Positions 32,527 through 44,488 of a stretch of 64,000 nt of DNA are shown here, in pieces. The notes under the pieces were generated by a model. The model ran no database searches. It was not told the DNA's origin and saw only the letters and a program-made list of their open reading frames with translations. The position numbers were made by a program, and so were the translations under genes. Numbering within the stretch: the first letter of the stretch is position 1; each line of letters starts with the position of its first letter. The stretch spans positions 123,368,346 through 123,432,345 of the forward strand of contig CM045767.1 of NCBI GenBank assembly GCA_025200525.1, in the 5' to 3' direction. This DNA comes from Camellia lanceoleosa. Taxonomy: Eukaryota > Streptophyta > Magnoliopsida > Ericales > Theaceae.

Positions 32527-34141
32527 TTTGTTTAGACGGACTGGATAAGGAGGGGGGATTGTAATCTATCGGACTATTAGTCCTGTGATACATTACCCTC
32601 GGACTATTCGGTTGGACTGAATTTGTATCCTATGTTTGTTTAGTCATGGGATTAGATGTCTGAATTGAACTATTTTTAGTGAATCCAATGCTTGGTTGGA
32701 CGGACTGAATAAGAATAAATGTTCAAAAGACTATTTTACCCTTGTAATTTATAATTTTTATTTAATATATAATCTTAAATTTGTAATTTATAATTTATAA
32801 TTTAACAACACTAAATTTCTTTCATTTACAAGGCCATAATTTTTAATTTATTATTTTCAGTTAAATTAAATTTATAATTTATATTTTTTATTTTTTATTT
32901 AATATATAATTTTAAATTAACAACACTAAAAAAATAATTTTATTTAATATATAAATTTAATTTTTTAACAACACTAAAAAAGTTTAATTTATAAGGCCAT
33001 AATTTTTAATTTATTATTTTTAATTAAATTTAATTTATATTTTTTTATTAAATATATAATTTTAAATTAACAACACTAAAAAAATTATTTAATATATAAA
33101 TTTAATTTTTTAACAACACTAAAAAAATTATAAGGCCATAATTTTTAATTTATTATTTTTAATTAAATTTAATTTAAAATTTAAAATTTATATTTTTTAT
33201 TTAATATATAATTTTAAATTAACAACACTAAAAAAATAATTTATAAATGTTCAAAAGACTATTTTATTATTTTTCAATTGTTTATTAAGTAATAGCATGA
33301 AGGTAAAATGGATATTTCACACATTAGTTCCATGGGATACCAATCTCATAGAAACAATCCCACCCTCCACCCTAGGATACAATAATCCCTCACATGAGGG
33401 ATTAATAGTCCGGAGCAAAAAAATTGAACCAAACAATAGACTATTAGAGATTATTGTATCCTAGAGGGGAGGGTGTGATTATTTCCAGGGAATTAGTATC
33501 CATGGGACTAATGTATGAAATATTCATTTTACCCTCATGCTATTACTTAATAAACAATTAGAAAATGATAAAATAATCTTTTGAAAATTTATAAATTATT
33601 TTTTTAGTATTGTTAATTTAAAATTATATATTAAATAAAAAATTATAAATTATAAATTAATTAAAAATAATAAATTAAAATTTATGGCCTTATAATTTTT
33701 TTAGTGTTGTTAAAAAATTAAATTTATATATTAAATAAAATTGTTTTTTTAGTGTTATTAATTTAAAATTATATATTAAATAAAAAATATAAATTATAAA
33801 TTTAATTTAATTGAAAATAATAAATTAAAATTATGGCCTTATAAATTAAAATTTTTTAGTGTTGTTAAATTATAAATTACAAAATAATAAATTTAAAATT
33901 ATATATTAAATAAAAATTATAAATTACAAGGGTAAAATAGTTTGATAAACATTTATCCTTATCTAGTCTATCCAACCAAACATTGGATTCACTCTAAATA
34001 ATCCAGTCTAGATATCTAATTCCATAACTAAACAAACATAAGATACAAATTCAGTCTAACCAAATAGTCTCGAGATAATATATCCTGGGATTAACAGTCC
34101 GATGGATTACAATCCTTTTTTATCTAGTCCGTTCAAACAAA
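32527..34141. mobile_element. Long inverted-repeat (foldback) element, 1615 bp
   Basis: The left arm (32527-about 33390) starts TTTGTTTAGACGGACTGGAT. The right arm read on the minus strand from 34141 starts TTTGTTTGAACGGACTAGAT. The arms match along almost their whole length, including GAATTTGTATC(C/T)TATGTTTG and TACCCTTGTAATTTATAA, leaving a loop of about 50-60 bp. Inside the left arm AAGGCCATAATTTTTAATTT recurs at 32830, 32993 and 33132. Transcription would give a long hairpin RNA. No ORF and no clear TSD. The superfamily is uncertain; the ends look hAT- or Harbinger-like. Confidence 0.85.
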
Positions 34142-34335
34142 CATATCCTTAAGTATATAACAAATCAAAAAATAATACAAATCATACCACATAATTCTAC
34201 CATATATCTAATAATCTATTACATTCAATTTCATAAAATAATATTTTAATTTTAAAAAAATTCTCAAAATATAAAACTTAAAAATATTATAATAATAACC
34301 CGTGCTCCGAACCTTTCTTTTTAAATTAGCATATA

Positions 34336-34543
34336 TCTATACTATTATTAAAAGCCAACAGGAATTTTGGTGTCCTGAAGCCTGCTTAAAATTTTTTATC
34401 AATTTCACTGCCCACGTTTCCAAACTGCACAGCGATTACGATTCTGATTCAAAATTGAATGGGTTTCAAAGCCGCTAGCTCAAAAATTGAATACTACAGA
34501 GAGAAAATACCTGTAACAAAGAAAGAGGGAAGATGTAGAAAAT

Positions 34544-34584
<41 letters not shown>

Positions 34585-35813
34585 TTGAACAGAAGAATAA
34601 GTAAAATGGTGTATGGGGAAGAGAAATGATGGGAAAGAGATGGGGCCGCATCGCGTGTGTATATATATCATGTATTATTTAGTTTGAATTTGAATCTCAG
34701 TTTTGAATCTCATTTTTTGTTCTCTGTAGATTGAATTTGGATCTGTAGATCCGAATCAGAAGAAGAAGAAGAAGAAGAAGAAGAAGAAGAAGAAGCAACA
34801 ACACTGGATAATGGAGAGAAAGAGGGCTCGGACGACAATGAATTCTCACCATCTCGTGTGGCTCATTAACACTGGATAATGGAGAGAAAATACCAGAATA
34901 GAATTCTCCCACTATACAAAAGAAGAATATTTCGAGTTGGCTCGGCTGGGTAAACACTCATGGTGTAAAGATCTCTCGCTTTACAAAAGAAGAATATTTA
35001 CATAGTTTATAGGCACTTGAATCTCATTCACCATAAAAATATTTATATTTTTAAGTAATAGGCATTTGTTGGATAATGGATTCTCACCATTTATCATGTG
35101 TTTAATAAATGGAGAGAATTCTACTTTTGTCTATTTAATGTATTAGGTAGTGGAAAGTTTGAAATTACTGTTAAGAACTTTAAATTGATCATTTTTTCTT
35201 TGGGTTTTGAATCTCAGTTTTGCAAGTTTGAAATAACAGTATTAAAATTTATTTTTTTAAATTTTTTAATTTTTGCATTTTTATTATTTAATATTAATAG
35301 TTTATTATTATTTTTATTTGTATATATCAAATCTTTTTTTATTGTAAGTGTTCCAAGAGTATGGGTTTATATTTTTTATTGTATATATTTTCTTCATTAA
35401 AAAATTAAATAAAAAAATTCATTATGTTATTAGTTTCCGTGGGAAAAAATTTAGCCTACTACTTTTCTTTGTTTATATCAAATCTATTTCACTGCAATTG
35501 TTATTTTTTTTTTATGTAAATCAAATCTCTTTTTATTGTCGGATCTTTAGTCTCATGTTACCAAATTTAGATTTTATATGGATTTTTGTTGTACATATTT
35601 TTTAATTAAGATTAGTAAATATTGTATTTTGGCAAAGATTTGTATATCTTTTAATGTACGTGTATTTTATTTATCAAATACGTTAATATCAAATATTACA
35701 TTGCACATAATTACTCATTTTATTTATATGTATATTATTAGAAAAAATAATATGAAATTCATATTATAATTCAAAAAGAAATTACACACGCATCGCGTGT
35801 GCCCGGCCGCTAG
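34336..35813 (+). mobile_element. Non-autonomous Helitron (1478 bp)
   Basis: The 5' end TCTATACTATTATTAAAAG and the 3' end CTAG, with a hairpin 8 nt upstream, are classic Helitron marks. It sits between A (34335) and T (35814), the expected target. The inside has (GA)n near 34550-34580, (GAA)n near 34757-34795, and AT-rich DNA. No Rep/helicase frame is present. A partial copy of the 3' hairpin motif (CGCATCGCGTGTG) near 34647 hints at an earlier end inside. Confidence 0.85.
35785..35813 (+). terminator. Helitron 3' hairpin and CTAG end
   Basis: A perfect 7-bp stem (CACACGC / GCGTGTG) with loop ATC lies at 35785-35801, followed by CCCGGCCG and CTAG. This structure marks the 3' end of rolling-circle elements. 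Confidence 0.88.
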
Positions 35814-38699
35814 TATATATATATATACAAAGTGAAAGGTGTGGCAGTAGTAGGTAGGGGGATACCAAAAAAAAAAAGTGAAGGGGTTTGGGGGTTACTA
35901 TTAGGGGTTGGGGATTGAATCGATAATATGTGGGAGGGAGAAAAGGAACAAATTGGGAGTGGGAAGGTCAGATTCCGTATGGGCGAACTGAGGAACCAAC
36001 CCATCTACTCACCACCACAATCTCCCTCCTCCTCCGTCTTCCTCATCTCTCCACAACTCTACTTCTCACTACCACCGCCGCTCACCCCCCAACTCCACTT
36101 CTCACCACCACCACAACCACCGATCCGATGTTGCTGGAACGACAGCCAGTTGCTTCGACTACAATCCAATGCTGCCGAGATGCGTCAACTATGCTCCGAA
36201 ATGGAACACATTTTCTTCGGTGATAATTTCACCTCTCTCCTCTCTGTCTCCCTTGTCCATTCACATTGCTTTCCCTTTTTTTCTTTTTTCCTTTTTTTTT
36301 AAAAAGGGTAAATTACACTTCACAATTTTTTACATCAAAAACTTTAATATTTGTTTTCAATGGTGATAGTCTACCTCTTATATTTTCAGTCAAATTACAT
36401 AGTATGTTCTTAGGATTTTTTTTTTCACCAGTAAAATTATAGAAAAGATTACTTTTATTATTATTATTATTATTATTTTTTATACCTCATGCGACGTTCG
36501 CATCACAAAGGATCATAGGCTCCGTTTGTTTGATGGATGGATTACGTTGGATGTGATCGTGTTTAGTTGTTATTTAGGTTGAATAGATAAGATAAATTGT
36601 ATTTATTTATAAATTAGAGTAATATTTTTAGTTGACTGGCATTAAATTTATAAATTTATGTAAAAAAATCCCAAAATATATATTTTGTTCTTTTATTATT
36701 TTTGTAAAGTAGAGATAAATTAGTAATTTCATGGGATTACATTGTGAATCAAAAGAGTATCTCCAACCATCCTCTCTAATTTTTTCTCAAATTTAATCTA
36801 AAAAGTGTATTTCTGAACTACTTTTTTAATTATGATCTCCAACTATACTCCTAGTATTTTTTTCTATATATATTTTAAATATTTTAAAAATATTTTTCCT
36901 TTATCTTTTTTTATTAAAAATATTTTTCCAAACTCTCAGCTCTCCTCCCCCTGAGAAAAAATATTTTTTAAAATTATTGGATAAATGTAAAAAGCTGAAA
37001 GTTTATTCCCGTAAATAAGGAGTCGAGTGGGCTGGTTATTGAGGGGAATTATTTCGTATTTTACTGAGTAGGAAAAAAGTGAGGAGTGAGAAACTATTGG
37101 AGATTATTTTGTGCTAACAATGTTGTTGCCAATCAACCAACCAAACGGGGCACATTGTGACTTGACGAAAATGTGGAGTTGACTTTCACAACTGAAAAAT
37201 AGTGAACCAAGTGATATTTGATGGAAGTTGTTCTTAGTGTAATTACATTCTTAGTGTTTATTTATTTGGCTTATAATTTTTACAAAAAAAAAAAAAAATG
37301 AAATTGTTAATTTTGTTATGTTACGTTATTTGCGTGAGTTGGAACTTGAGGTTTTCCTGAATTCTAAAAGATTTTGTGTGCAAGTAATTAATGGTTTTAC
37401 TTTATTTCTTTGTTTTTTGGCTTGATAATTAATGGTTCTACTTGCCTTGATTGATAATCATGTATGTCTAAAGGCTTTTTTACATTTCCTTTAAAATTAA
37501 TTTGGATTCGGGTTCGGATTCTTGTAATTAATTTTGAATTTTGGTATTGGCTTATTGATATTGCGTAGGTTCATTTACTTGCTAAATTGCATCCGATTTT
37601 CGTCAATTACAGATACTTATGGTTCAGGATCACAAAGTGCAAAATGATTAAAACCACGAGGGAGTTTTTGACAATTTTTATACCATAAGGGGGTAAAGTG
37701 CTTAAGGCAAACCATAAGGGCTAAATTGAATTTTGCCCAAAAATATAATTATTATAGCATTATTGATTTCAAAAATAATAAAGGGTGCATCTTATCTCAA
37801 TTGACAAGCATGTATGCCTGAACCATTCTTTGCTTTTCTTGTAGAACTTCGGCGGCTGTGGCATTTGAAACTGATTAATGCTGGTATGACTTGTTTATTC
37901 CAGTTGAAATTCATTTAGTTGCTATTAATGGCTTCAAAATTTCGTCAATTAGTTTTAGGGAGACTTACATGTAGTTTCTAATAAATAGACATTGTCTAAT
38001 AGGTCATATGATAATTAATGCGTTTTTTTATCGAACACTATTAAAAAAGTCACTAAATTGTTAATTTTCAGCAACAATTTGAAAATTTTATCACAAAAAA
38101 TGTCATTAATTATAAGTTTTAGTTATAGTTTAAAAAAATTTCTCTCAAAAAAAATACCACTAATTTTTAACTTTCAGCTATAGCTTAAAAAATTTGTAAC
38201 AAACAAACGTTACTACTTGTAAGTTTTAGCGACAACTTATAAAATTTGTGACAAAAAAAAGTTAGTTTATCTATTCTTATATGGCCGTTGAAATCTCAAT
38301 TTATAACTAGGTTCTCTTCTACGGGTATCTCTTGTAATAACTCATTCATTTCTTCCCAAAAATCTCTCGTAGTCTGATTATCATGGTATGAAAAATAAAA
38401 TAAAACAGCTATGATGTCCTGATTTCAACTTTTTGAATTGTTTAAGAGAAAAGAAATGGGGAGCCATGATAATTCTCTATAATTCACTTTTTGAATCTCT
38501 TCGCAAGTTGAGGGATTTGGAGAGAAAGGAGATGGGAGTTAGACATTTTACAAAAAATGGTTTTCATTTTTACCCGTTCACATTATAGGAAAATTATTAG
38601 GTAGTCCTAAAGTACTATGTGACATTGTTCACTTAGTGCTCCTAACCAATGAAAAACTACAAAACAAAGTAGGTGGGTCATTCCTTATCTACCAACTAA
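35814..38699. other. Intergenic stretch with low-complexity frames and MITE remnants
   Basis: A Ser/Pro/Thr-rich open frame over CTCC/CACCA repeats (35928-36302) matches nothing I recognise. TTA repeats lie near 36450. A MITE-like unit is at 36764-37125. The rest is AT-rich, with no gene signal before the NLP fragment. Confidence 0.45.
36764..37125. mobile_element. MITE-like unit with ATCTCCAA ends
   Basis: GTATCTCCAACCATCCTCTC on the left is loosely mirrored by the right end (AATCTCCAATAGTTTCTCAC on the minus strand). Such ends are common in plant MITEs. Confidence 0.45.
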
Positions 38700-39915
38700 T
38701 AATTATTCTACATTAAACTATAACCATTTTCATTTCTTTTCTCTCATGTTATCTTTTTTGTGCAAGAGATGGGGTATAAAATTCTCATTTCCATACTTTT
38801 CTTTCCTAAATTATCCAAATAAGAATAAAAGATATCTTTGTTTCTCTTTTTTTCTCATTTAGTTATCTTTTATCTAACCACTTCTTTTCTTTTCTCTCTG
38901 AGTTTCCAAAACAGACTGTATACTCCTTGAACCACAGGGAGAAAAGGATGTGTCACCCACCTGCAGCAAGATGTCAACTGATGGGCAAACAGAGAGAGGG
39001 AATGAAATGGTTGGACACCTTGAGGACCAAAATGAAGGCCCAAACCTTTCGAATACAGAGAATGTTTCAAATGAAGAGAGCATAACAACCCCTATTTTTC
39101 ATGATTCTGTCCCTGGTAATTATCCTGCCATGAATTTGTTTATTTCATCTACACATAGAGAAAGTGGTGAAGTCGGGGTTTTCTTTGAATTGACATTTCA
39201 ACCGAAAGGATTGACTCCATCGAAGAGTATAACACCTTGTTGCTTTTCTCTCCTCTTTATCTTTTTTATCCAATAGAGGAGGATAACACTATTTTCCGTA
39301 CATTTCTCTCCTAAACTATCCAAATCAGTAGTAAAATATCATTGTTTTTCTCATCGTCTCATTTATTGCTCTTTTATCTAACCAATTCCTTTCTTTTCTC
39401 TTTCAGTTTCCGAAATGGACGGTATACTTCTTGAACCAGAGGGAGAAAAGAATGTGTCATCCACCTGCAAGACACCAATTGTTGAGATTGTGCTAAATTT
39501 TTTAGAAGGCCCAAACTTGTCAAATACAGAGAATCATTCCAACGAAGAGAGCATAATGACTTCTACTTTTCAAGATTTTGTCCCTGGTAATTATCGTGCC
39601 ATGGACTTGTCTATTTCATCTACTTACGAAGAAAGTGCAGAAGTAGGGGCTTTCTCTGAATTGACATTTCAACCAAAAGAATTGACTTCATTGAAGAGGA
39701 TCCCACGTTATACTATAACCGTCTTTCGCTTCTTTTTCTTTCCTCTTATCTTTTTTTGTACAATAGAGGACGATAACACTCTATTTTCCATACTTTTCTC
39801 TCTTAAACTATCCAAATAACAAGAAACAATATCATTGTTTTTCTTTTCTCAATTATTTCTTTGTTATCTACCATTTCTTTTCTTTTCTTTTTCAGTTTTC
39901 GAAAGAGACTGTATA
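38700..39915 (+). repeat. Tandem triplication of an NLP intron+exon unit
   Basis: Units of about 490-504 bp each hold a T-rich intron end and the start of the same exon. Exon copies begin at about 38903, 39407 and 39896; copies 2 and 3 have a clear TTTCAG acceptor. Shared words include SNTEN, SNEESI and PGNY. Copies 1 and 2 end after ELT/LTP, where intron-like sequence begins; copy 3 runs on into the PB1 exon. Confidence 0.85.
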
Positions 39916-39920
39916 CTCCT

Positions 39921-41114
39921 TGTATGTGAGGGTTCAAGAAAGGAGTTGGAAAATTCGAATATCTTCGAAGATCCTTGAAGAAAAATTTGATTATCTAGAA
40001 GATGATGAGAGGCTTAGATTCTTCAATAGTCTCAACTAAGAACACAAAAGTAAAGGAGATGATGGAGATAAGAGATTGGGTGAAGAAGAAGGCAAAATGG
40101 CTAGAGAGAGAATAATGGCAAGGCTCTCCCATGGATCTCTCACTTTCACTCTCAAGGTTGATAATGGAGAAGGAAAATTAGTTCTTTCCTAAAAGTTAAA
40201 TCTCCAAAATCCATCTCTTGTAAAGCTATGGGTGGGTGCTATTTATAGGCACCTCATGATGTAGGATGGAGCCCATGTACAAGGCACATGGGGGATATTC
40301 TCTCTAACCACCTTGTCCGAGGAGTTGACCTCTCTGAGGAGGTGATCTCTCCGAGGATGAGAAAAACCCCGAAGAGGAGATCAACCCCTCGGCAAACCCT
40401 TCTTCTTAGCCACACTTAACCAATGATCCCCAATCATCCCAAAGGGTCAGGGGTAGTCCCAGAGGACGTCCTGCCACATAAGGGTCAGGGGTAGTTCAAG
40501 AGAACGCCTTGCCGCAAATATTGCCGAGTCTCAGGGACCCCCTAGATCGTGCCACCTCGACCCCAGTATAGGCTAGTTTAACCGAAGAGTGAATTTATCT
40601 CCACTCACCGTCCTCAGGATCGGGTCCTTTGTTTAGACTCCATTACGCCCATGGTTCTGGTACATAGATCTCGGAAAGCTCCGAACCCGCAAGTGTTCTG
40701 GGACTCATTAACGGAGCGACTTCTAGATTGCATCTGAATCCGTTCGAAGCCAAGTGCTTTGGACCTCTAGGTTCGTGGATCCGAACCCTTTCGAGTTCGA
40801 GTGTCTCGGATCTCTAGGCTTGCTTAATACCCTTTCGAGTCTGGGCCCGAGTAAGTCTCTAAGTTCGTGGATCCGAACCCTTTCGAGTCCGAGTGCCTCG
40901 GATCTCTAGGCTTGCTTAATGCCCTTTCGAGTCCGGGCCCGAGTATGTCTCTAGGTTCGCGGATCTGAACCCTTTCGAGGCTTAGAGCCATTCAGCCCGT
41001 TTGACGGCGATAAATCCGGGCTCACCAATCTTGGACTTGCGATAAATTCGGGCCCACTAATCTTGGGCTATTGGGCCTAAATAATTTAGTGGGCTCAAAT
41101 TAGCCCCTCTTACA
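39921..41114 (+). mobile_element. Solo LTR (1194 bp) in the third exon copy, TSD CTCCT
   Basis: It starts TGTATGTGAGGG and ends CCCCTCTTACA. CTCCT flanks it at 39916-39920 and 41115-41119. Exon copies 1 and 2 show the uninterrupted site. CTATTTATAGGC at 40239-40250 is a likely TATA box. It holds a 38-bp tandem pair (GGGTCAGGGGTAGT at 40444 and 40482) and a 92-bp tandem repeat. No coding capacity. Confidence 0.9.
40771..40980. repeat. 92-bp tandem repeat in solo LTR
   Basis: Units start GTTCG(T/C)GGATC at 40771, 40863 and 40955, exactly 92 bp apart; the third is partial. Each holds two CCCTTTCGAG words. Confidence 0.9.
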
Positions 41115-41980
41115 CTCCTTGAACCACAAGGAGAAACAAATGTGTCACCCACCCACAAGACACCAACTAATGGTTAAACAGAGGTAGGGAATGGAATGGT
41201 TGGACACATTCAGGACCAAAATGGGATTGTGCCAGAATTTATAGAAAGTCCAAACGTGTCGAATACAGAGAATCGTTCAAATGAAAAGAGCTTAACAACC
41301 CCTAATTTTCAAGATTTTGTCCTCAGTAATTATCCTGCCATGGATTTTTCTATTTCATCTACCTACAAAGAAAGTGGTGAAGTAGGGAGGTTCCTCTGAA
41401 TTGGCATTTCAACTGAAAGAATTGACTCCATCGACGGCTTATCCAAATCCCAACGCTTGTGTGTTTACACAGCTGCATATATCATTGAGAGAGATGCTAA
41501 TTGAGAATGTGGGGAGTTCAAAAGATTTGAGAAATTTCTCCACTTCAGTTGTGGGGGCTTTTATGGGGGGACATGTCTCTGAGTCTAGTAGGATAGTGCA
41601 TTTGTGTTTTGATCTAGTTCCAATGCAAACCATGACTATTATTCACCACACAATGCCACATTTCACAGAAAAGCAAGATATAAGGGCTGTAACGTTTAAG
41701 GCATGATATAGAGATAACATAATAAAATTTCGTCTCTCTCTACAATCTGGAATTGTTGAATTGAAGAAAGAAGTGACAAATAGACTAGGAGAGCTTGGCA
41801 GCTTCAAGGTCGATTATAAAGATAATGATAATGAATGGATTTTAATAGGCTGTGATACAGACGTATGGGACTGTTTTGAACTTTAGAGTTCATCGGGGGA
41901 TGCAGTAGTCAGACTACGGGTTCATGATTAGGTTGCGAATTCCAAGATACATTACTACAATGTCTATATTTCAAAGCTCG

Positions 41981-43198
41981 TGTTACCCAAAAAGCAACCT
42001 AAAAGGGGGGTGAATTAGGTTTTTACAAATTAAAATTAATAATACCCCAATAAAATTAACTACTAGTACAACAAATTATTAACAAGCACAATGATGAACT
42101 TAGCAGTAAATGATAAAGCAAAATAACAATGAAGTATAACTAACATACAGGGTAAATCAAATGATTAACACATGAATATTAGATAGCTATAGCAGTAGTA
42201 TGAAAGTAAAGAGATTAGGGAAGAGGAGACAAACAGATTTATAGTGGTTCGGCTTCAACCAAGCCTACATCCACTCCTCAAGCTTCATTTGAGATTTTCT
42301 ACTATCTTCTAGCTTCACAGGGGTGCTAGCAACCTCTTTACAAATGGAGCAATCCTCTATGGATTTTACACAGACTTCACAAGCCCAAACCCTTACAAAT
42401 CTTAGGTGATTCACAATCACTCTAAAGATTTTAAGAACACAGTGTTTGCAACACTTTACAAGATGAAATGGTATTTTTGCTTTCAAAGAAAGCTTACAAT
42501 AAATATCTCTCAAAGATAGATATATAAAATGAAGCTTTGATTTTTCTGTAAATCTCACACAGGAAAGATAGGCTTAAAGCTATAAGGCTCAGTGTATAAT
42601 TTATGAGAAAAGATGTGAGTGATTATAGATCAAATAATATTTTTAGATTTTTTTGTAACTTGTTTACATTAGAGGCTTTGGTATATATAATGAAAATTAT
42701 AGCCGTTTATAACCGTTGTATTCATTTGAATTTATAGCCGTTGTAATCATTTGAATTTATAGCCGTTTATAGCTGTTGTACTTCCATCATTACCAATTTG
42801 AATATCTTCCACTTGAACCTTTTGAACCTTTTGAACATTTATAGCCGTTGTACTTCCATCATTACTAATTTGAATATCTTCCACTTGAACCTTTTGAACC
42901 GTTTGGCCTGCTGCTGTGCTAGGCTGTTTGAACCTTTGTTTTGGACTGTTTGAACTCCTGATTTAATCAAATATTAAATACATTCTAACAATATTTAGGA
43001 TAAAGGTTTAGGTGAGAAATAATGGGACAAAATAAATTTTGATTCTATTTTTCTCTTTCAAATAAATCATCAAAATAAATTTTGAATCCTATTTTTCTCT
43101 TTCAAATAAATCATCAAAATAAATTTTGAATCCTATTTTTCTCTTTCAAATAAATTAAAACATAATTAAATAAATCATCAAAATAAATAAGTCTAACA
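41981..43198 (-). repeat. 3' LTR of Copia element (1218 bp)
   Basis: It closely matches 48300-49550. It contains repeated TATAGCCGTT words (42700-42850) and three copies of a TCAAATAAATCATCAAAATA unit near 43060-43190. Copy numbers differ between the two LTRs. Confidence 0.92.
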
Positions 43199-43212
43199 AT
43201 CTCCCCCTTTTT
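43199..43212 (-). other. Polypurine tract of Copia element
   Basis: On the minus strand AAAAAGGGGGAGAT directly precedes the LTR start TGTTAGAC. Confidence 0.88.
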
Positions 43213-43978
43213 GATGATGTCACACAATGATGTTTTGATTTGATTTGGGAGTAAGAAAGGCTCCCCCTCAAGTCATGCTCCCTGAATTTATTTCTAAATA
43301 CATAGGTTAGCACACGTGTAATAAATAAGCTTTAATCAACAACATGATACAAGACTAAGATATCAAACGATAAATACATAATCATTAGATTAGTTCTCAA
43401 ATAATACCATAATTTGAAAATAATACCATAATACATAACATCATATAATTTCTCCCCCTGTGACATTAGCAAAAGGAAATCATGGGTCAGAATTTGGAGG
43501 AAGATGAGGAAAATAATAGTGATAAATGGCATCAAAAATATATATATATATATATCAAATATATATATATATATATCAATCAACAGTCAATCAACAAAAA
43601 AATATATATATATATATTACATATACAACTGTCCTACGTCGCTCTCATTTTTCGCAAAACGCGGTTGCCACGCGACCTGACTTTTGATTCATTGGCCGAC
43701 AAAAGCAACTCTCTTCGATTGCCGCTCGCTTCGGCTATCTCGCCCTCCGTGTCTTCTTCTCTTCAGCCTTCTTCTAAATCACACACTTTTCCATTTTCTT
43801 CTTTACCATTCTCTTCTATCCCTTCTTCACCACTCTCTTATGTTTTTTCTTCACCACTCTCTTCTATTTCTTCTTCTTCATCGAGAGACAAAGAAACTGA
43901 ACGGAGGAGGCCAAACCTCAGTCTGTTCGCTTCTATTTTTCTGCAACTCATTTCTTTGATACCTCTCACCTCTAATCC

Positions 43979-44488
43979 ATGGCTTCCTTATCCCGTCCCC
44001 TCACTCTGTTTCCGGACTTGAACGATCCCATAAACTTTACTGGACCGAGTGCCCCTACTTCTACTCTTCCTGTCATTCCTCTTCCTAACCTTCCTATGAT
44101 GTCGATTGAGCAAATCATGGCAGCTCAATCTGACATAGAAGCCAATCATTTCACACTAACGTCCTGTATGGAGACGGTGACGGCAATCACAAAATTGGCT
44201 CACCGATTGCAGAACATGATGAGTGAGCTCCATCAGGTCAACGCCCAACTCTCTCTGCTCCAGCGCATGTGCATGGATGCGCAAGCAAAAATAGGCACAC
44301 TGAAGGCCGAAAATAAAGAGCTTAAACGGAAGACCACCTCCATGGCCCGATTTGGAGCAACGTCGTTCTTGGCCTTTGATAGTCAGCGGGGAGTCATCGT
44401 TCTCGACGAAAGCACGGGGGCAGGGGCGTTAAAGGTCGCCCAAGGTGATAAAAAGAAGAAGAAAACGATGGAAGAGGTAAGTAAATGA
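43979..44488 (+). CDS. ORF opposite to its host Copia element, coiled-coil protein
   Basis: A 169-codon frame on the strand opposite to the Copia element. The ATG (CCATGGCTTCC, a good plant start context) follows a pyrimidine-rich, leader-like stretch (43690-43978), with TATA-rich DNA near 43600 further up. Residues 1-45 are Pro/Leu-rich. Residues 55-120 look like a coiled coil (MSELHQVNAQLSLLQRM; LKAENKELKRK), and the end is Lys-rich. I do not recognise the family. It could be an antisense extra ORF of the element or a captured host fragment. Base composition is richer in GC than its flanks. Two copies of GGCGTATGGCTG follow at 44493 and 44561. Confidence 0.55.
   Translation: MASLSRPLTLFPDLNDPINFTGPSAPTSTLPVIPLPNLPMMSIEQIMAAQSDIEANHFTLTSCMETVTAITKLAHRLQNMMSELHQVNAQLSLLQRMCMDAQAKIGTLKAENKELKRKTTSMARFGATSFLAFDSQRGVIVLDESTGAGALKVAQGDKKKKKTMEEVSK

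Larger units (their letters stand above)
38700..41960 (+). pseudogene. NIN-like protein (NLP) fragment, PB1 end
   Basis: From about 41400 the plus strand reads an NLP-like C-terminus: SLREMLIENVGSSKDLRN, then a PB1 domain at about 41690-41925 with YRDNIIKFRLSLQSG, KKEVTNRLG, and the acidic stretch DYKDNDNEWILIG. NLPs are nitrate-responsive RWP-RK transcription factors, and PB1 mediates their dimerisation. Two stops (TGA near 41704, TAG near 41884) and a frameshift near 41397 kill the frame. No RWP-RK or N-terminal part is in the window. Upstream lies a tandemly triplicated intron+exon from the linker before PB1; the third copy is split by a solo LTR. Confidence 0.75.

Noticed and set aside
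35928..36302. 124-codon Ser/Pro-rich frame
   Set aside because: It is low complexity over CTCC/CACCA repeats, with an overlapping open frame; no family recognised.
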